NCBI GenBank assembly: GCA_019415505.1
Contig: DXZC01000049.1
Coordinates: forward strand, 1-14,970
Source of the DNA: Peptococcaceae bacterium
GTDB taxonomy: Bacteria; Bacillota; Dehalobacteriia; UBA7702
Direction: 5' to 3'
Length of the DNA: 14,970 nucleotides
Under the pieces are notes generated by a model. It was not told the origin of the DNA. It saw nothing but the letters and a program-made list of their open reading frames with translations, and searched no databases. Shown here one piece after another: positions 7,307 to 14,376 of the stretch (positions within the stretch are counted from its first letter, which is position 1; every line of letters begins with the position of its first letter). The position numbers and the translations under genes are program-made.

Positions 7307-7906
7307 ATGAGTTATTATCCTCCCAGCTTACAAAAGCTCATGGACGCTTTGGCTAAACTGCCCGGCATAGGCCCTAAAACGGCCCAGCGCTTGGCCTTTC
7401 ACATTATGGAGCAGCCTAAAAGTGAGGCTATATTTCTGGCGGACGCCCTTAAAGAGGTTAAGGAAAAGCTGCATTTTTGTCCTGTATGCTTTAATATCGC
7501 CGAAGGGCCGGTCTGTGAAATCTGCGCCGACCCCAAGCGTGACGCTGCTTTACTCTGCGTGGTAGAGTCTGCCAGGGATATTATTCCCCTGGAAAAAAGC
7601 GGTTCCTTTCGGGGCTATTATCATGTCCTGGGTGGGCTTATCTCCCCCATGGAGGGTATCGGGCCGGGAGAACTCCATGTTAAGGAGCTGTTAGCGCGTT
7701 TGGCGGACAATACGGTAGAGGAAATAATTATGGCTACCAGCTCCGGGGTGGAGGGAGAGGCCACGGCCGTATATTTAAGCGATTTACTCCGGCCTCTTAC
7801 CCCCAAAATAACCCGTATAGCCCAGGGCATGCCCGTGGGCGGCGATTTAGAATATGTGGATGAACTTACCTTAGCCCGGGCGCTCCAGGGTAGGAGGGAT
7901 ATTTAA
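7307..7906 (+). CDS. recR: Recombination mediator protein RecR
   Basis: This 199-residue protein is full length. RecR forms a ring and acts with RecO/RecF to load RecA onto SSB-coated gaps during DNA repair. It has a helix-hairpin-helix (LPGIGPKTAQRLAFH, about 18-32), a zinc finger with C58, C61, C70 and C73, and a Toprim domain starting LLCVVESARDI with acidic E87. The conserved blocks are GYYHVLGGLISPMEGIGP (103-120), SSGVEGEATAVYL, and the C-terminal RIAQGMPVGGDLEYVDELTLARAL. The ribosome binding site TAAGGAG includes part of the ybaB stop, and the gap to ybaB is 9 nt. Its stop codon touches the GTG start of bofA. Confidence 0.97.
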   Translation: MSYYPPSLQKLMDALAKLPGIGPKTAQRLAFHIMEQPKSEAIFLADALKEVKEKLHFCPVCFNIAEGPVCEICADPKRDAALLCVVESARDIIPLEKSGSFRGYYHVLGGLISPMEGIGPGELHVKELLARLADNTVEEIIMATSSGVEGEATAVYLSDLLRPLTPKITRIAQGMPVGGDLEYVDELTLARALQGRRDI

Positions 7907-8179
7907 GTGGACTTACCCGTTTATCTGGAAAATATCCTCCTGTTTTTTACCATCTTAGGGGCGGCTTTATTGGGGGTTTATTTGTTAACCCGTCCTTTTA
8001 AGTGGTTTTTTCGCTGGTTATTCAACGGTATAGCGGGGGTTCTGGTTTTATTTCTCCTTTACACCTGGGGCGGGGCTTTTGGTCTTACTGTGCCCTTTAA
8101 CGCTTTAACTGTAATTATCTCGGCTTTGCTGGGCTTGCCTGGCGTGGCTCTGATTATATTGCAACAATTATTATTTTAG
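7907..8179 (+). CDS. bofA: Pro-sigmaK processing inhibitor BofA family protein
   Basis: A 90-residue hydrophobic protein with about three membrane segments (roughly 8-27, 34-57 and 64-88). The wording RPFKWFFRWLFNGIAGVLVLFLL and VPFNALTVIISALLGLPGVALIIL follows the BofA pattern (conserved Asn in the first half; N-x-x-T and LG-x-PG-V in the second). In Bacillus, BofA holds the SpoIVFB protease inactive in the outer forespore membrane until pro-sigmaK is to be cleaved. The GTG start directly follows the recR stop, with AGGAGG (7892-7897) inside the recR end, so translation is probably coupled. A bofA gene close to recR is also seen in Bacillus, which supports the call. It marks the organism as a likely spore former. 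Confidence 0.85.
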   Translation: MDLPVYLENILLFFTILGAALLGVYLLTRPFKWFFRWLFNGIAGVLVLFLLYTWGGAFGLTVPFNALTVIISALLGLPGVALIILQQLLF

Positions 8180-8194
8180 GAGTTTTAACTAACG

Positions 8195-8731
8195 GTGAAA
8201 GATTATCTGAAATTAGCCGCTGAAATTGGTTTTACCGCGGCTTGCTATTTTGATCCCCAAGCCCTGTCCTTTGCGGACGCCGCCACCCTGCGGGAAGCCT
8301 GTAAAGCCAATGACTGCGGCATGTACGGCAAATTTTGGACCTGCCCGCCTGGTATCGGCAGTATTGAAAAAGTGGTGGGAACCATTAAACAATATAACCA
8401 TGGCTTGGTTATGCAGCTCCTTACCGAAGCCATTAATTATGCTGTGCAGCCTGAGGTATTCAGCGAAATTTGCTATAGCTTTAATACTATGACTCAAGCT
8501 CTCAAGGCGGAGCTGGAAAAAGAGGTGGGGGACGTTTTCATGCTGGGCATGAGCGGTTGCACCCTCTGTGAAAAATGCACCTACCCCCAGGAAAAATGCC
8601 GTCATCCTCACACCATGACGCCCTGCATCTCCGGTCATTGCCTCAATGTTTACCGGCTCTGGGACAGTACGGGCAACCGCCGGGCTAATCTGGATGAGTC
8701 TGACTTTTACAGCGTTTTGCTGTGGCGGTAA
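8195..8731 (+). CDS. DUF2284 cysteine-rich predicted metal-binding protein
   Basis: This 178-residue cytoplasmic protein has the two DUF2284 (PF10050) cysteine clusters. The first is C36, C41 and C50 in CGMYGKFWTCPPG. The second is C122, C125, C128 and C135 in GCTLCEKCTYPQEKC, followed by C144 and C149. The spacing C-x2-C-x2-C-x6-C resembles iron-sulfur or other metal sites, but the family's metal and reaction are unknown. The GTG start at 8195 is the only reasonable one in frame and puts the N-terminus where the family normally begins. The AGGAG (8178-8182), overlapping the bofA stop, is about 12 nt away, which is rather far. It is the last gene of the dnaX operon and its role there is not evident. 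Confidence 0.85.
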   Translation: MKDYLKLAAEIGFTAACYFDPQALSFADAATLREACKANDCGMYGKFWTCPPGIGSIEKVVGTIKQYNHGLVMQLLTEAINYAVQPEVFSEICYSFNTMTQALKAELEKEVGDVFMLGMSGCTLCEKCTYPQEKCRHPHTMTPCISGHCLNVYRLWDSTGNRRANLDESDFYSVLLWR

Positions 8732-8751
8732 CCTCTTTGAGCTTGAGGTTA
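8729..8751 (+). other. Hairpin over the DUF2284 stop codon
   Basis: TAACCTC (8729-8735) pairs perfectly with GAGGTTA (8745-8751) around a 9-nt loop. It includes the stop codon. No T-run follows, so it is not a classical terminator, but it may protect the 3' end of the five-gene mRNA. I see no better terminator for this operon. Confidence 0.4.
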
Positions 8752-8791
8752 AATGGGTTTACAGTAACGAGACCTTCTTACCTTTAACTAA

Positions 8792-9493
8792 CGGCCTAAT
8801 TTAAACAACTGGCATGAGCATCTACAGGCCATACGGGAAATAATGTGGGCTGACAAACACTTTTATCTGAATACCAAGCCAGGAGGAAGTTTTTCACCAG
8901 ACCCTCTATAATATAAAGAGGAAAACTTTTAGGGCCAATATTGCCCAACTGCTTCGGCTTATAGGGCTGGCGAAAACGCATAACTATAAAACCTCAATGG
9001 AAATACCAGTAAGCTTGGTTTGCACTTTGCTTTAACGGAAATACCAGTAAGCCTTAGCTTTCACTTTTCTTCAACTAATAAGGCAGCACACTGGTAACTG
9101 CTTTTACGAGACTGTGGCTGGTTTAGAGCCTTGGGCCGTGACCTTATCCGGCCGATAAAAATTTGTGAGCCAGTGGGGGTAACTAGAGATACCTACCAGG
9201 CTTTGGGAGAATCTGTTCATGGGTAAAATCCCCGGCAGCGAGCCGACAGTGTACTTAGATGTACAGGGGCTAGCGCAGGGTGCTTTTACCTATTTTTTAT
9301 TTTGGCTATCTTGCTCTTTGGAGCAAGTATAACCAATGGGCTGCTGCCCTTGGCCTTTCTTGACCGAGCTGGAAATATCTCTTGCTTGGCTGTTAAGCCG
9401 CGCGGTTTTAAAGCGGCAGGAAAAGTAACTTTATGCTACAAGAGAATTATCCCGGCGATAAGCCTAAAGGCCCGTGAGAAGGCGTGGTTTTAA
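8792..9493 (+). pseudogene. Possible decayed coding sequence, identity unknown
   Basis: Several unusually long open segments switch frame along this stretch. One runs 8792-8908 (PNLNNWHEHLQAIREIMW...). A second is open 8871-9034 in another frame (IPSQEEVFHQTLYNIKRK..., then NIAQLLRLIGLAK...). A third is open in the first frame from 9035 to 9493 with only two TAA stops, at 9095 and 9224, and includes PIKICEPVGVTRDTYQALGE and a hydrophobic stretch near 9290-9340. The first two overlap at 8871-8908 and join plausibly there by one frameshift. None has a start codon with a good ribosome binding site. This pattern suits one or two decayed genes, but I recognise no family and a chance origin cannot be excluded. 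The minus strand holds only a 61-codon ORF at 8796-8981 with no recognisable motif. Confidence 0.3.
8999..9075 (+). repeat. 38/39-nt imperfect tandem duplication
   Basis: Copy 1 is 8999-9036 and copy 2 is 9037-9075. Both begin with the identical 16-mer GGAAATACCAGTAAGC. They then diverge while keeping the pattern CACTTT-CTT-AAC. In copy 1 the phase reading EIPVSLVCTLL ends in TAA. The equivalent phase in copy 2 reads EIPVSLSFHF and stays open. The duplication lies inside the possible decayed gene. Confidence 0.8.
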
Positions 9494-9546
9494 TATTCTA
9501 AATAGGGGTATAGGGGGATAAGCTTAGATAACCAGGTTTGGTTAGC

Positions 9547-9581
9547 AGGCGCCAGTTGAGTGTGACGTTTCCCTGGCGCCT
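9547..9581. repeat. Perfect GC-rich inverted repeat
   Basis: AGGCGCCAG (9547-9555) and CTGGCGCCT (9573-9581) form a 9-bp perfect stem with a 17-nt loop. No T-run follows on the + strand, so a terminator in that direction is unlikely. It lies about 97 nt upstream of the -35 element of the RND promoter. Confidence 0.6.
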
Positions 9582-9589
9582 TGGGATTT

Positions 9590-9609
9590 AAAATGTGTCA
9601 AAATGTGTA
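9590..9609 (+). repeat. Two 10-nt direct repeats (AAAATGTGTC / AAAATGTGTA)
   Basis: AAAATGTGTC (9590-9599) is followed immediately by AAAATGTGTA (9600-9609). The pair lies about 70 nt upstream of the -35 element of the RND promoter and might be an activator site, but such a short repeat may be chance. Confidence 0.3.
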
Positions 9610-9677
9610 GTTATGAGAATAACCTAAAAATGCGCCTGGGCTGGGCTGAAATTCCTGATTTTCCCGCCATTTTTTTA

Positions 9678-9706
9678 TTGACATCCCTGGGCCTATCTTT
9701 TATAAT
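9678..9706 (+). promoter_or_regulatory. Consensus sigmaA promoter of the RND-TetR operon
   Basis: Perfect TTGACA (9678-9683), a 17-nt spacer and perfect TATAAT (9701-9706). It is the strongest-looking promoter in the window. Such strength fits a promoter meant to be held down by a repressor. Confidence 0.9.
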
Positions 9707-9712
9707 TAAAAA

Positions 9713-9858
9713 GTCGACCGACCGGTCGGTTTTATTATGCGGGGGGTATAGCTCTACAGCTCCTACCGGCCGCAAAACTGAAATTGCTAAATCCCTAACA
9801 GGACTAGCAGCTAAATATAAAAATCAGCGGGAAATTTAACGTAATTGCGGGGGATAAT
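9713..9858 (+). promoter_or_regulatory. Leader (about 146 nt) of the RND mRNA
   Basis: After the operator lies a short hairpin (9745-9767: GGTA/TACC outside AGCT/AGCT, loop CTAC) and a four-codon ORF (MRGV, ATG at 9737) with no ribosome binding site. The rest is featureless up to the GGGGG (9849-9853), 5 nt before the RND ATG. No terminator or known riboswitch was recognised. The 78-codon ORF across the promoter (9603-9839) is judged spurious. Confidence 0.4.
9717..9730. promoter_or_regulatory. Likely TetR-family operator at the transcription start
   Basis: ACCGACCGGTCGGT is a perfect 14-bp palindrome placed 10 nt after the -10, so it covers the start region (about +1 to +18). The repeated GACC/GGTC steps are typical of TetR-family operators. 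A TetR gene is the last gene of the transcript, so autorepression is the natural inference: bound repressor would block RNA polymerase clearance. Confidence 0.8.
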
Positions 9859-12800
9859 ATGCTATCAAAATTCAGCGTCAATAAACCTTACACCGTGGTA
9901 GTAGCCGTTATTTTAGTGCTTATTCTGGGTTTTATATCCTTTACCGGTATGCAGACGGATCTTTTACCCAGTATAGACCTGCCTTACGCCGTTGTGGTCA
10001 CAACCTATCCTGGGGCCACCCCGGAAGAGGTGGAAACTGTCATTACTAAACCTGTGGAACAGTCTATGGCCACAATTAGCAATATTAAGACCGTGTCATC
10101 ACAGTCGGCGGAAAATATGTCCATGGTGATTCTAGAGTTTTACCAGGGCACGAATATGGATTCCGCCATGCTGGAAATGCGGGAAAGCTTGGATATGATA
10201 GACTCCATGTGGACAGACGACACCATAGCTTCCCCCATGATTATGAAAATAAACCCGGATATGATGCCCATTATGGTGGCCTCTGTGGACCAAGAGGGGC
10301 TGAGTCACGATGACCTTTCCCTTCTGGTGGAGGATACGGTTTTGCCCTCTTTTGAGCGCCTTGAGGGTGTGGCTTCTGTAACAGCCATGGGTTTGTCCGA
10401 TGAAAGCCTTAAAGTCACCATTGACCAGGAGCGCATTGATTTAGTTAACGATGCGATTGCCGCCGCTATTGACGGGGATATCGACCAGGCAAGGGCGGCT
10501 TTAAACCAAGCTAGGGCCCAGTTAAACAGCGCTTCCCAGCAAATTGAAGCCCAGGTGCAAAGCGGTAAAGCCCAAATTGCCGAGGGTGAAAAGCAAATAG
10601 CGGCGGCTAAGGAACAGTTGGACGCCAGCGAAGGCGAATTAGACAAGACTATTTCCGGCCTGCAAAGCCAAAAGGCTGATTTGGTTGACCAAAGAGAAGG
10701 CTTAGTTACGGAAAAGTCGGCTCTGGAGGGACAGATTCAAAAACTGGAGGAAGCTGGGGAAACAGTGCCCCAAAGCCTAATTGAGCAGCGGGAGCAAGTG
10801 AATGCCGCTTTGGCGAAGTTGGATAGCGCCATTGGTGAAATAGACGCCGGCTTGGAACAGGCTACTGCTGGTAAGAAGGAAATAGCCGCCCAGCGCCAGA
10901 CTGTAACTGCCAAGGAGCAGGAATTGGCCGCCGGCAAGTCGGAAATGGAATCCCAGGTAGCTGACGCTAGGGCTAAAGTAGCCCAGGGTAAGGCGGAGGT
11001 AAATTCCCAAGCCTCTACCTTAGAGGAACAGGCTGCCGCCGCCAAGGAGGAAGCCTCCATTGATGATATTATCACCGTGGATATGATTTCCGGCATTTTA
11101 GCGGCCCAGAATTTTTCTATGCCCGCGGGTTCCTTAAAATCCGACAGCGCCACCTATACGGTTAAAGTAGGGGACGCCTTTAATACGGTAGAGGAAATAA
11201 ATAATATTCTCCTCTTTGAAATGGATTTAGATGGCGTTGACGACGTTCGCCTGAGCGATGTGGCCTCGGTTTCCATGACTGACGCTGCTGACGACGCTTA
11301 TGCTAAGGTTAATGGCAATGACGGCGTGCTTCTCTCCTTCCAGAAGCAATCCTCCTATTCCACCTCCGAGGTCTCGGAAAAAATCAACGCGGCAATTAAG
11401 ACTCTGGAAGAAGATAACGAGGGACTGACCATTACCTGCTTTATGGACCAGGGGATTTATATAAAAATGGTCACTGATTCTGTGTTGCAGAATCTCCTCT
11501 TCGGCGGTATTTTAGCCATTTTCATTCTCCTGCTTTTCTTGCGGGATATACGCCCCACGCTGGTAGTGGCTATTTCCATTCCCGCCAGTGTACTGTTTGC
11601 CCTGGTGATGATGTACTTTACCGGCGTAACCCTGAATATTATCTCCCTTAGCGGTCTGGCCTTAGGTGTAGGCATGCTGGTAGATAATTCCATTGTGGTT
11701 ATTGAGAATATTTACCGGTTGCGGCGCCAAGGCGTGCCCACTAAGGAGGCTGCTATTGAAGGGGCCAAACAGGTCAGCGGCGCTATTGTGGCCTCTACTC
11801 TCACAACCATTTGCGTGTTCTTCCCCATAGTGTTTACTGACGGCATGTCCAAAGAGCTGTTTATGGATATGGGCCTTACTATCGCCTATTCCTTAATCGC
11901 CAGCTTATTGGTGGCCCTCTCCCTGGTGCCCTCCATGGCTAACGGCGTACTGCGTAAGGAATATAAGGGTGAAGGTAAATTATTTAAAAAGTTCCAAAAC
12001 GCCTATGAAAAGGTTTTGCGCTGGTGCCTGCGCCATAAAATTACAGTTATTATCGGAGTTGTTGTTCTCCTCTTTGGCAGCGCTTACTTTGCTGTCGCCC
12101 AAGGTACCTCCTTTATGCCGGAAAGCGACAGTACGGAAATGATGGCTACTGTCACCATAGAAGATGATTACACCCAGGAGGATTTATTCCAGTTTGCCGA
12201 TACTGTTATGGCGGCAGCCATGGACATACCAGAGGTTAGCGCTGTCGGCGCTATGGATAGCTCCTCCGGCGGCATGGGGGGTATCGGCGGGACCACAGGG
12301 GAGGTTACCTCTGTTTCCTTCTACATTCTCCTCGATGAGGATAAGACCCGGAGCAATAAGGCCATTGGGCGGGATTTAGCAGCGGCAACCGAGGACCTGG
12401 ATTGCGAGGTCAGCATAACCACTTCCAGTATGGATATGTCCATGCTGGGTGGCAGTGGTATTCAGCTCACTGTTAAGGGTGAGGATTTAGATAAATTGGC
12501 AGAGATTACCGGTGATTTATCCCAGCTTATGGCTGATATAGAGGGCGTGGCGGAAGTAACCGATACCATGGATGACGCCAACCCGGAAATAGTGGTAACT
12601 GTGGATAAGGATGAGGCTATGGCCCAGGGCTTTACTGTAGCCCAGGTTTACGCTGCCGTTTCTGCGGCGATTGATACCAATACCCAGGCCTCTACTTTGA
12701 ATATGGATGGCAAAGAGTATCCCATAATTGTACTGGAGGGCAGTGCGGAAACTATGTCCGCCGCGGAAATCGCTGATATTCCCCTGAAGGCTGAGGCGGG

Positions 12801-13662
12801 GAGCAGCAGCCAAGCAGCCCCTGGCCTTTCCGCCGGAGCTGCCAGCGAGGATAAGGATGAGGATGATGAGGAACTGACTGTGGGCGATGTGGCGGAAATC
12901 AGCGAAAAACAAAGCCCCGCCTCAATTTCCCGAAGCAGTCAGCAACGGTATATGAGCACTACCGCCACAGTAGGGGACGGTTATAATATAGGCTTAGTCT
13001 CCGCTGAGGTTAAGGAGAAGTTAGCGGCCTACGAGTTGCCCAGCGGTTATACTGTGGAAATAGCGGGGGAAAGCGTCACCATTGAAGATTCTATTAACGA
13101 TTTAATTAAGGTTATACTTTTGGCGTTGGTATTGACATACCTCATTATGGTGGCTCAATTCCAGTCCTTACGCTCTCCCTTTATCGTGATGTTTACCGTG
13201 CCCCTGGCCTTTACCGGCGGCTTCTTAGCTCTACTCATTACCGGTATGGACGTTAGCGTTATCGCAATGCTGGGCTTCCTGGTCCTCACCGGGGTAGTGG
13301 TCAACAATGGTATTGTGCTGGTGGACTATATTAACCGCCTCCGCTCTGATGGTATGTCCCAGGGTGAAGCCATTGTTCAGGGTGGCAGAACCAGAATACG
13401 CCCGGTTATGATGACCGCTTTAACCACAATTTTAGCCCTTGTCACTATGGCTATGGGGCTAGGTACCGGTGGTGAGATGGTGCAGCCCATGGCAGTGGTT
13501 TGCATTGGCGGTTTAGCCTACGCCACCTTACTGACAGTGTTTGTGGTGCCGGTTATGTACGACGTCATGCACCGCAAGGAGCGCCGGGCAGCTAAAAAGC
13601 GGCAAAAGCTGGCAGCCCAGGCTGATGATGAGCAGCAGGATGCAGATAAAGAGGGTGAATAA
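9859..13662 (+). CDS. RND-superfamily efflux transporter (AcrB/HAE1-like) with long coiled-coil insertion
   Basis: This 1267-residue membrane pump should export hydrophobic compounds using the proton gradient. TM1 is about 13-31, followed by the porter sequence YPGATPEEVETVITKPVEQ. Residues about 205-400 are a heptad-rich Ala/Gln/Glu/Lys coiled-coil hairpin not present in E. coli AcrB, which has about 1050 residues. TM2-TM6 lie about 543-695 with GMLVDNSIVVIENI (605-618), where D609 matches AcrB D407. TM7 is about 728-748. The second porter half carries an acidic Ser/Ala/Asp/Glu linker (about 978-1006). TM8-TM12 start near 1084 with TGVVVNNGIVLVDY, where N1149 stands at the AcrB K940 position. 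A Lys/Arg/Asp-rich cytoplasmic tail ends the protein. No membrane-fusion or outer-membrane gene is adjacent. It is cotranscribed with the TetR gene. The true substrate is unknown. Confidence 0.93.
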   Translation: MLSKFSVNKPYTVVVAVILVLILGFISFTGMQTDLLPSIDLPYAVVVTTYPGATPEEVETVITKPVEQSMATISNIKTVSSQSAENMSMVILEFYQGTNMDSAMLEMRESLDMIDSMWTDDTIASPMIMKINPDMMPIMVASVDQEGLSHDDLSLLVEDTVLPSFERLEGVASVTAMGLSDESLKVTIDQERIDLVNDAIAAAIDGDIDQARAALNQARAQLNSASQQIEAQVQSGKAQIAEGEKQIAAAKEQLDASEGELDKTISGLQSQKADLVDQREGLVTEKSALEGQIQKLEEAGETVPQSLIEQREQVNAALAKLDSAIGEIDAGLEQATAGKKEIAAQRQTVTAKEQELAAGKSEMESQVADARAKVAQGKAEVNSQASTLEEQAAAAKEEASIDDIITVDMISGILAAQNFSMPAGSLKSDSATYTVKVGDAFNTVEEINNILLFEMDLDGVDDVRLSDVASVSMTDAADDAYAKVNGNDGVLLSFQKQSSYSTSEVSEKINAAIKTLEEDNEGLTITCFMDQGIYIKMVTDSVLQNLLFGGILAIFILLLFLRDIRPTLVVAISIPASVLFALVMMYFTGVTLNIISLSGLALGVGMLVDNSIVVIENIYRLRRQGVPTKEAAIEGAKQVSGAIVASTLTTICVFFPIVFTDGMSKELFMDMGLTIAYSLIASLLVALSLVPSMANGVLRKEYKGEGKLFKKFQNAYEKVLRWCLRHKITVIIGVVVLLFGSAYFAVAQGTSFMPESDSTEMMATVTIEDDYTQEDLFQFADTVMAAAMDIPEVSAVGAMDSSSGGMGGIGGTTGEVTSVSFYILLDEDKTRSNKAIGRDLAAATEDLDCEVSITTSSMDMSMLGGSGIQLTVKGEDLDKLAEITGDLSQLMADIEGVAEVTDTMDDANPEIVVTVDKDEAMAQGFTVAQVYAAVSAAIDTNTQASTLNMDGKEYPIIVLEGSAETMSAAEIADIPLKAEAGSSSQAAPGLSAGAASEDKDEDDEELTVGDVAEISEKQSPASISRSSQQRYMSTTATVGDGYNIGLVSAEVKEKLAAYELPSGYTVEIAGESVTIEDSINDLIKVILLALVLTYLIMVAQFQSLRSPFIVMFTVPLAFTGGFLALLITGMDVSVIAMLGFLVLTGVVVNNGIVLVDYINRLRSDGMSQGEAIVQGGRTRIRPVMMTALTTILALVTMAMGLGTGGEMVQPMAVVCIGGLAYATLLTVFVVPVMYDVMHRKERRAAKKRQKLAAQADDEQQDADKEGE

Positions 13663-13664
13663 TT

Positions 13665-14267
13665 ATGCTAAAGTTGGATTTAGATTATTCGCCCAAGGAA
13701 ATTCAGATATTGAACAGCGTTATTGACCTGTTTTTTGCCGGCGTTTCACTGCACAATATGAAAGTAGCAGATATTGCCGCCCAGGCAGGCATGGGCAAGA
13801 GCACTGTGTATGAATACTTTGACTCTAAAGATGAAGTTATCAATCAGGCCGTAGCCTACCGGGTTGGCTGTGAAATTAAAGAATTATCTCAGGAAATTGC
13901 CGGGGCAACAGATTTTCGCACCTGCACCTTAGAGGTTTTAACTAATATATTTAACCGTTGCAGCCAGTCCTCAGCCCCCTTTTTTCTCCTGAGCTTAGAA
14001 ATTCCTCAGATGCGGGAAATGTATAATCTTCTTACCTCCCTGCGGTCCTCCTTTTTAACTCTGGGTTGGCAGGTTATAGATGACTACCTGGAGGTGGGCG
14101 TCAAAGATGGCTCAATTAAAGGCAGCAAACCCCTGGCTCTAAAGCGCCAGACCGTACTTAGCGCCTTTTCTGGTTTCCAGGCTATGCGGCATAATTGCCC
14201 GGAAATTGGCTGTGAGGAGCTGGCCCTAAACGCTTACAATATAATAATCGGCACATTATCTCAATAA
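13665..14267 (+). CDS. TetR/AcrR-family transcriptional regulator
   Basis: This 200-residue protein is of typical length. An N-terminal three-helix DNA-binding domain includes the helix-turn-helix KVADIAAQAGMGKSTVYEYFDSKDEV (about 33-58), with the usual GxGxxTxYxxFxxKxxL-like layout. The C-terminal ligand-binding and dimerisation domain shows no recognisable ligand signature. It starts 2 nt after the RND stop, with GAGGGT (13651-13656) as ribosome binding site inside the RND end, so the two are one transcript. The palindrome at 9717-9730 at the operon's start site is its likely operator. It therefore probably represses itself and the pump until a pump substrate binds. No terminator follows before the sigH promoter. 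Confidence 0.93.
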   Translation: MLKLDLDYSPKEIQILNSVIDLFFAGVSLHNMKVADIAAQAGMGKSTVYEYFDSKDEVINQAVAYRVGCEIKELSQEIAGATDFRTCTLEVLTNIFNRCSQSSAPFFLLSLEIPQMREMYNLLTSLRSSFLTLGWQVIDDYLEVGVKDGSIKGSKPLALKRQTVLSAFSGFQAMRHNCPEIGCEELALNAYNIIIGTLSQ

Positions 14268-14272
14268 TCGAC

Positions 14273-14301
14273 TTGACTCTTTTCCTTCTGTTGTATATAA
14301 T
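14273..14301 (+). promoter_or_regulatory. SigmaA-type promoter of sigH
   Basis: TTGACT (14273-14278), a 17-nt spacer and TATAAT (14296-14301), starting 6 nt after the TetR stop. The predicted start near 14308 gives a leader of about 69 nt, AT-rich and without evident structure. Confidence 0.85.
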
Positions 14302-14376
14302 TATAAAATACAGAAATTTATAGATAAATATATTCAGAGCAATTTTTTTGGTTTAAGCGACACCTTGGAGTGAATT

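Larger units (their letters stand above)
8752..9677. other. Gene-free region between DUF2284 and the RND promoter
   Basis: About 0.9 kb without an intact gene. It holds the possible decayed coding segments, a hairpin around 8887-8929 (AAGTTTT/AAAACTT enclosing CCTCT/AGAGG), a 38/39-nt tandem duplication, a GC-rich hairpin at 9547-9581 and a 10-nt direct repeat at 9590-9609. No tRNA, terminal inverted repeats of an insertion sequence, or integrase gene were seen. Confidence 0.6.

Noticed and set aside
5394..8179. The dnaX-ybaB-recR-bofA order as a new gene cluster
   Set aside because: This order is a well-known conserved arrangement in Firmicutes, so it supports annotation but is not novel.
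8213..8638. 141-codon minus-strand ORF over DUF2284
   Set aside because: The + strand gene has family-specific cysteine motifs and operon context; the antisense frame has none.
8999..9075. Attachment-site or CRISPR interpretation of the two 16-mers
   Set aside because: There are only two copies, in one tandem duplication. No integrase, tRNA or cas gene is in the window.
9603..9839. 78-codon ORF upstream of the RND gene
   Set aside because: It spans a perfect promoter and the operator palindrome and has no ribosome binding site or recognisable domain.
10305..11153. Minus-strand ORFs opposite the RND coiled coil
   Set aside because: They are antisense shadows of a repetitive, Ala/Gln-rich segment with low-complexity translations.
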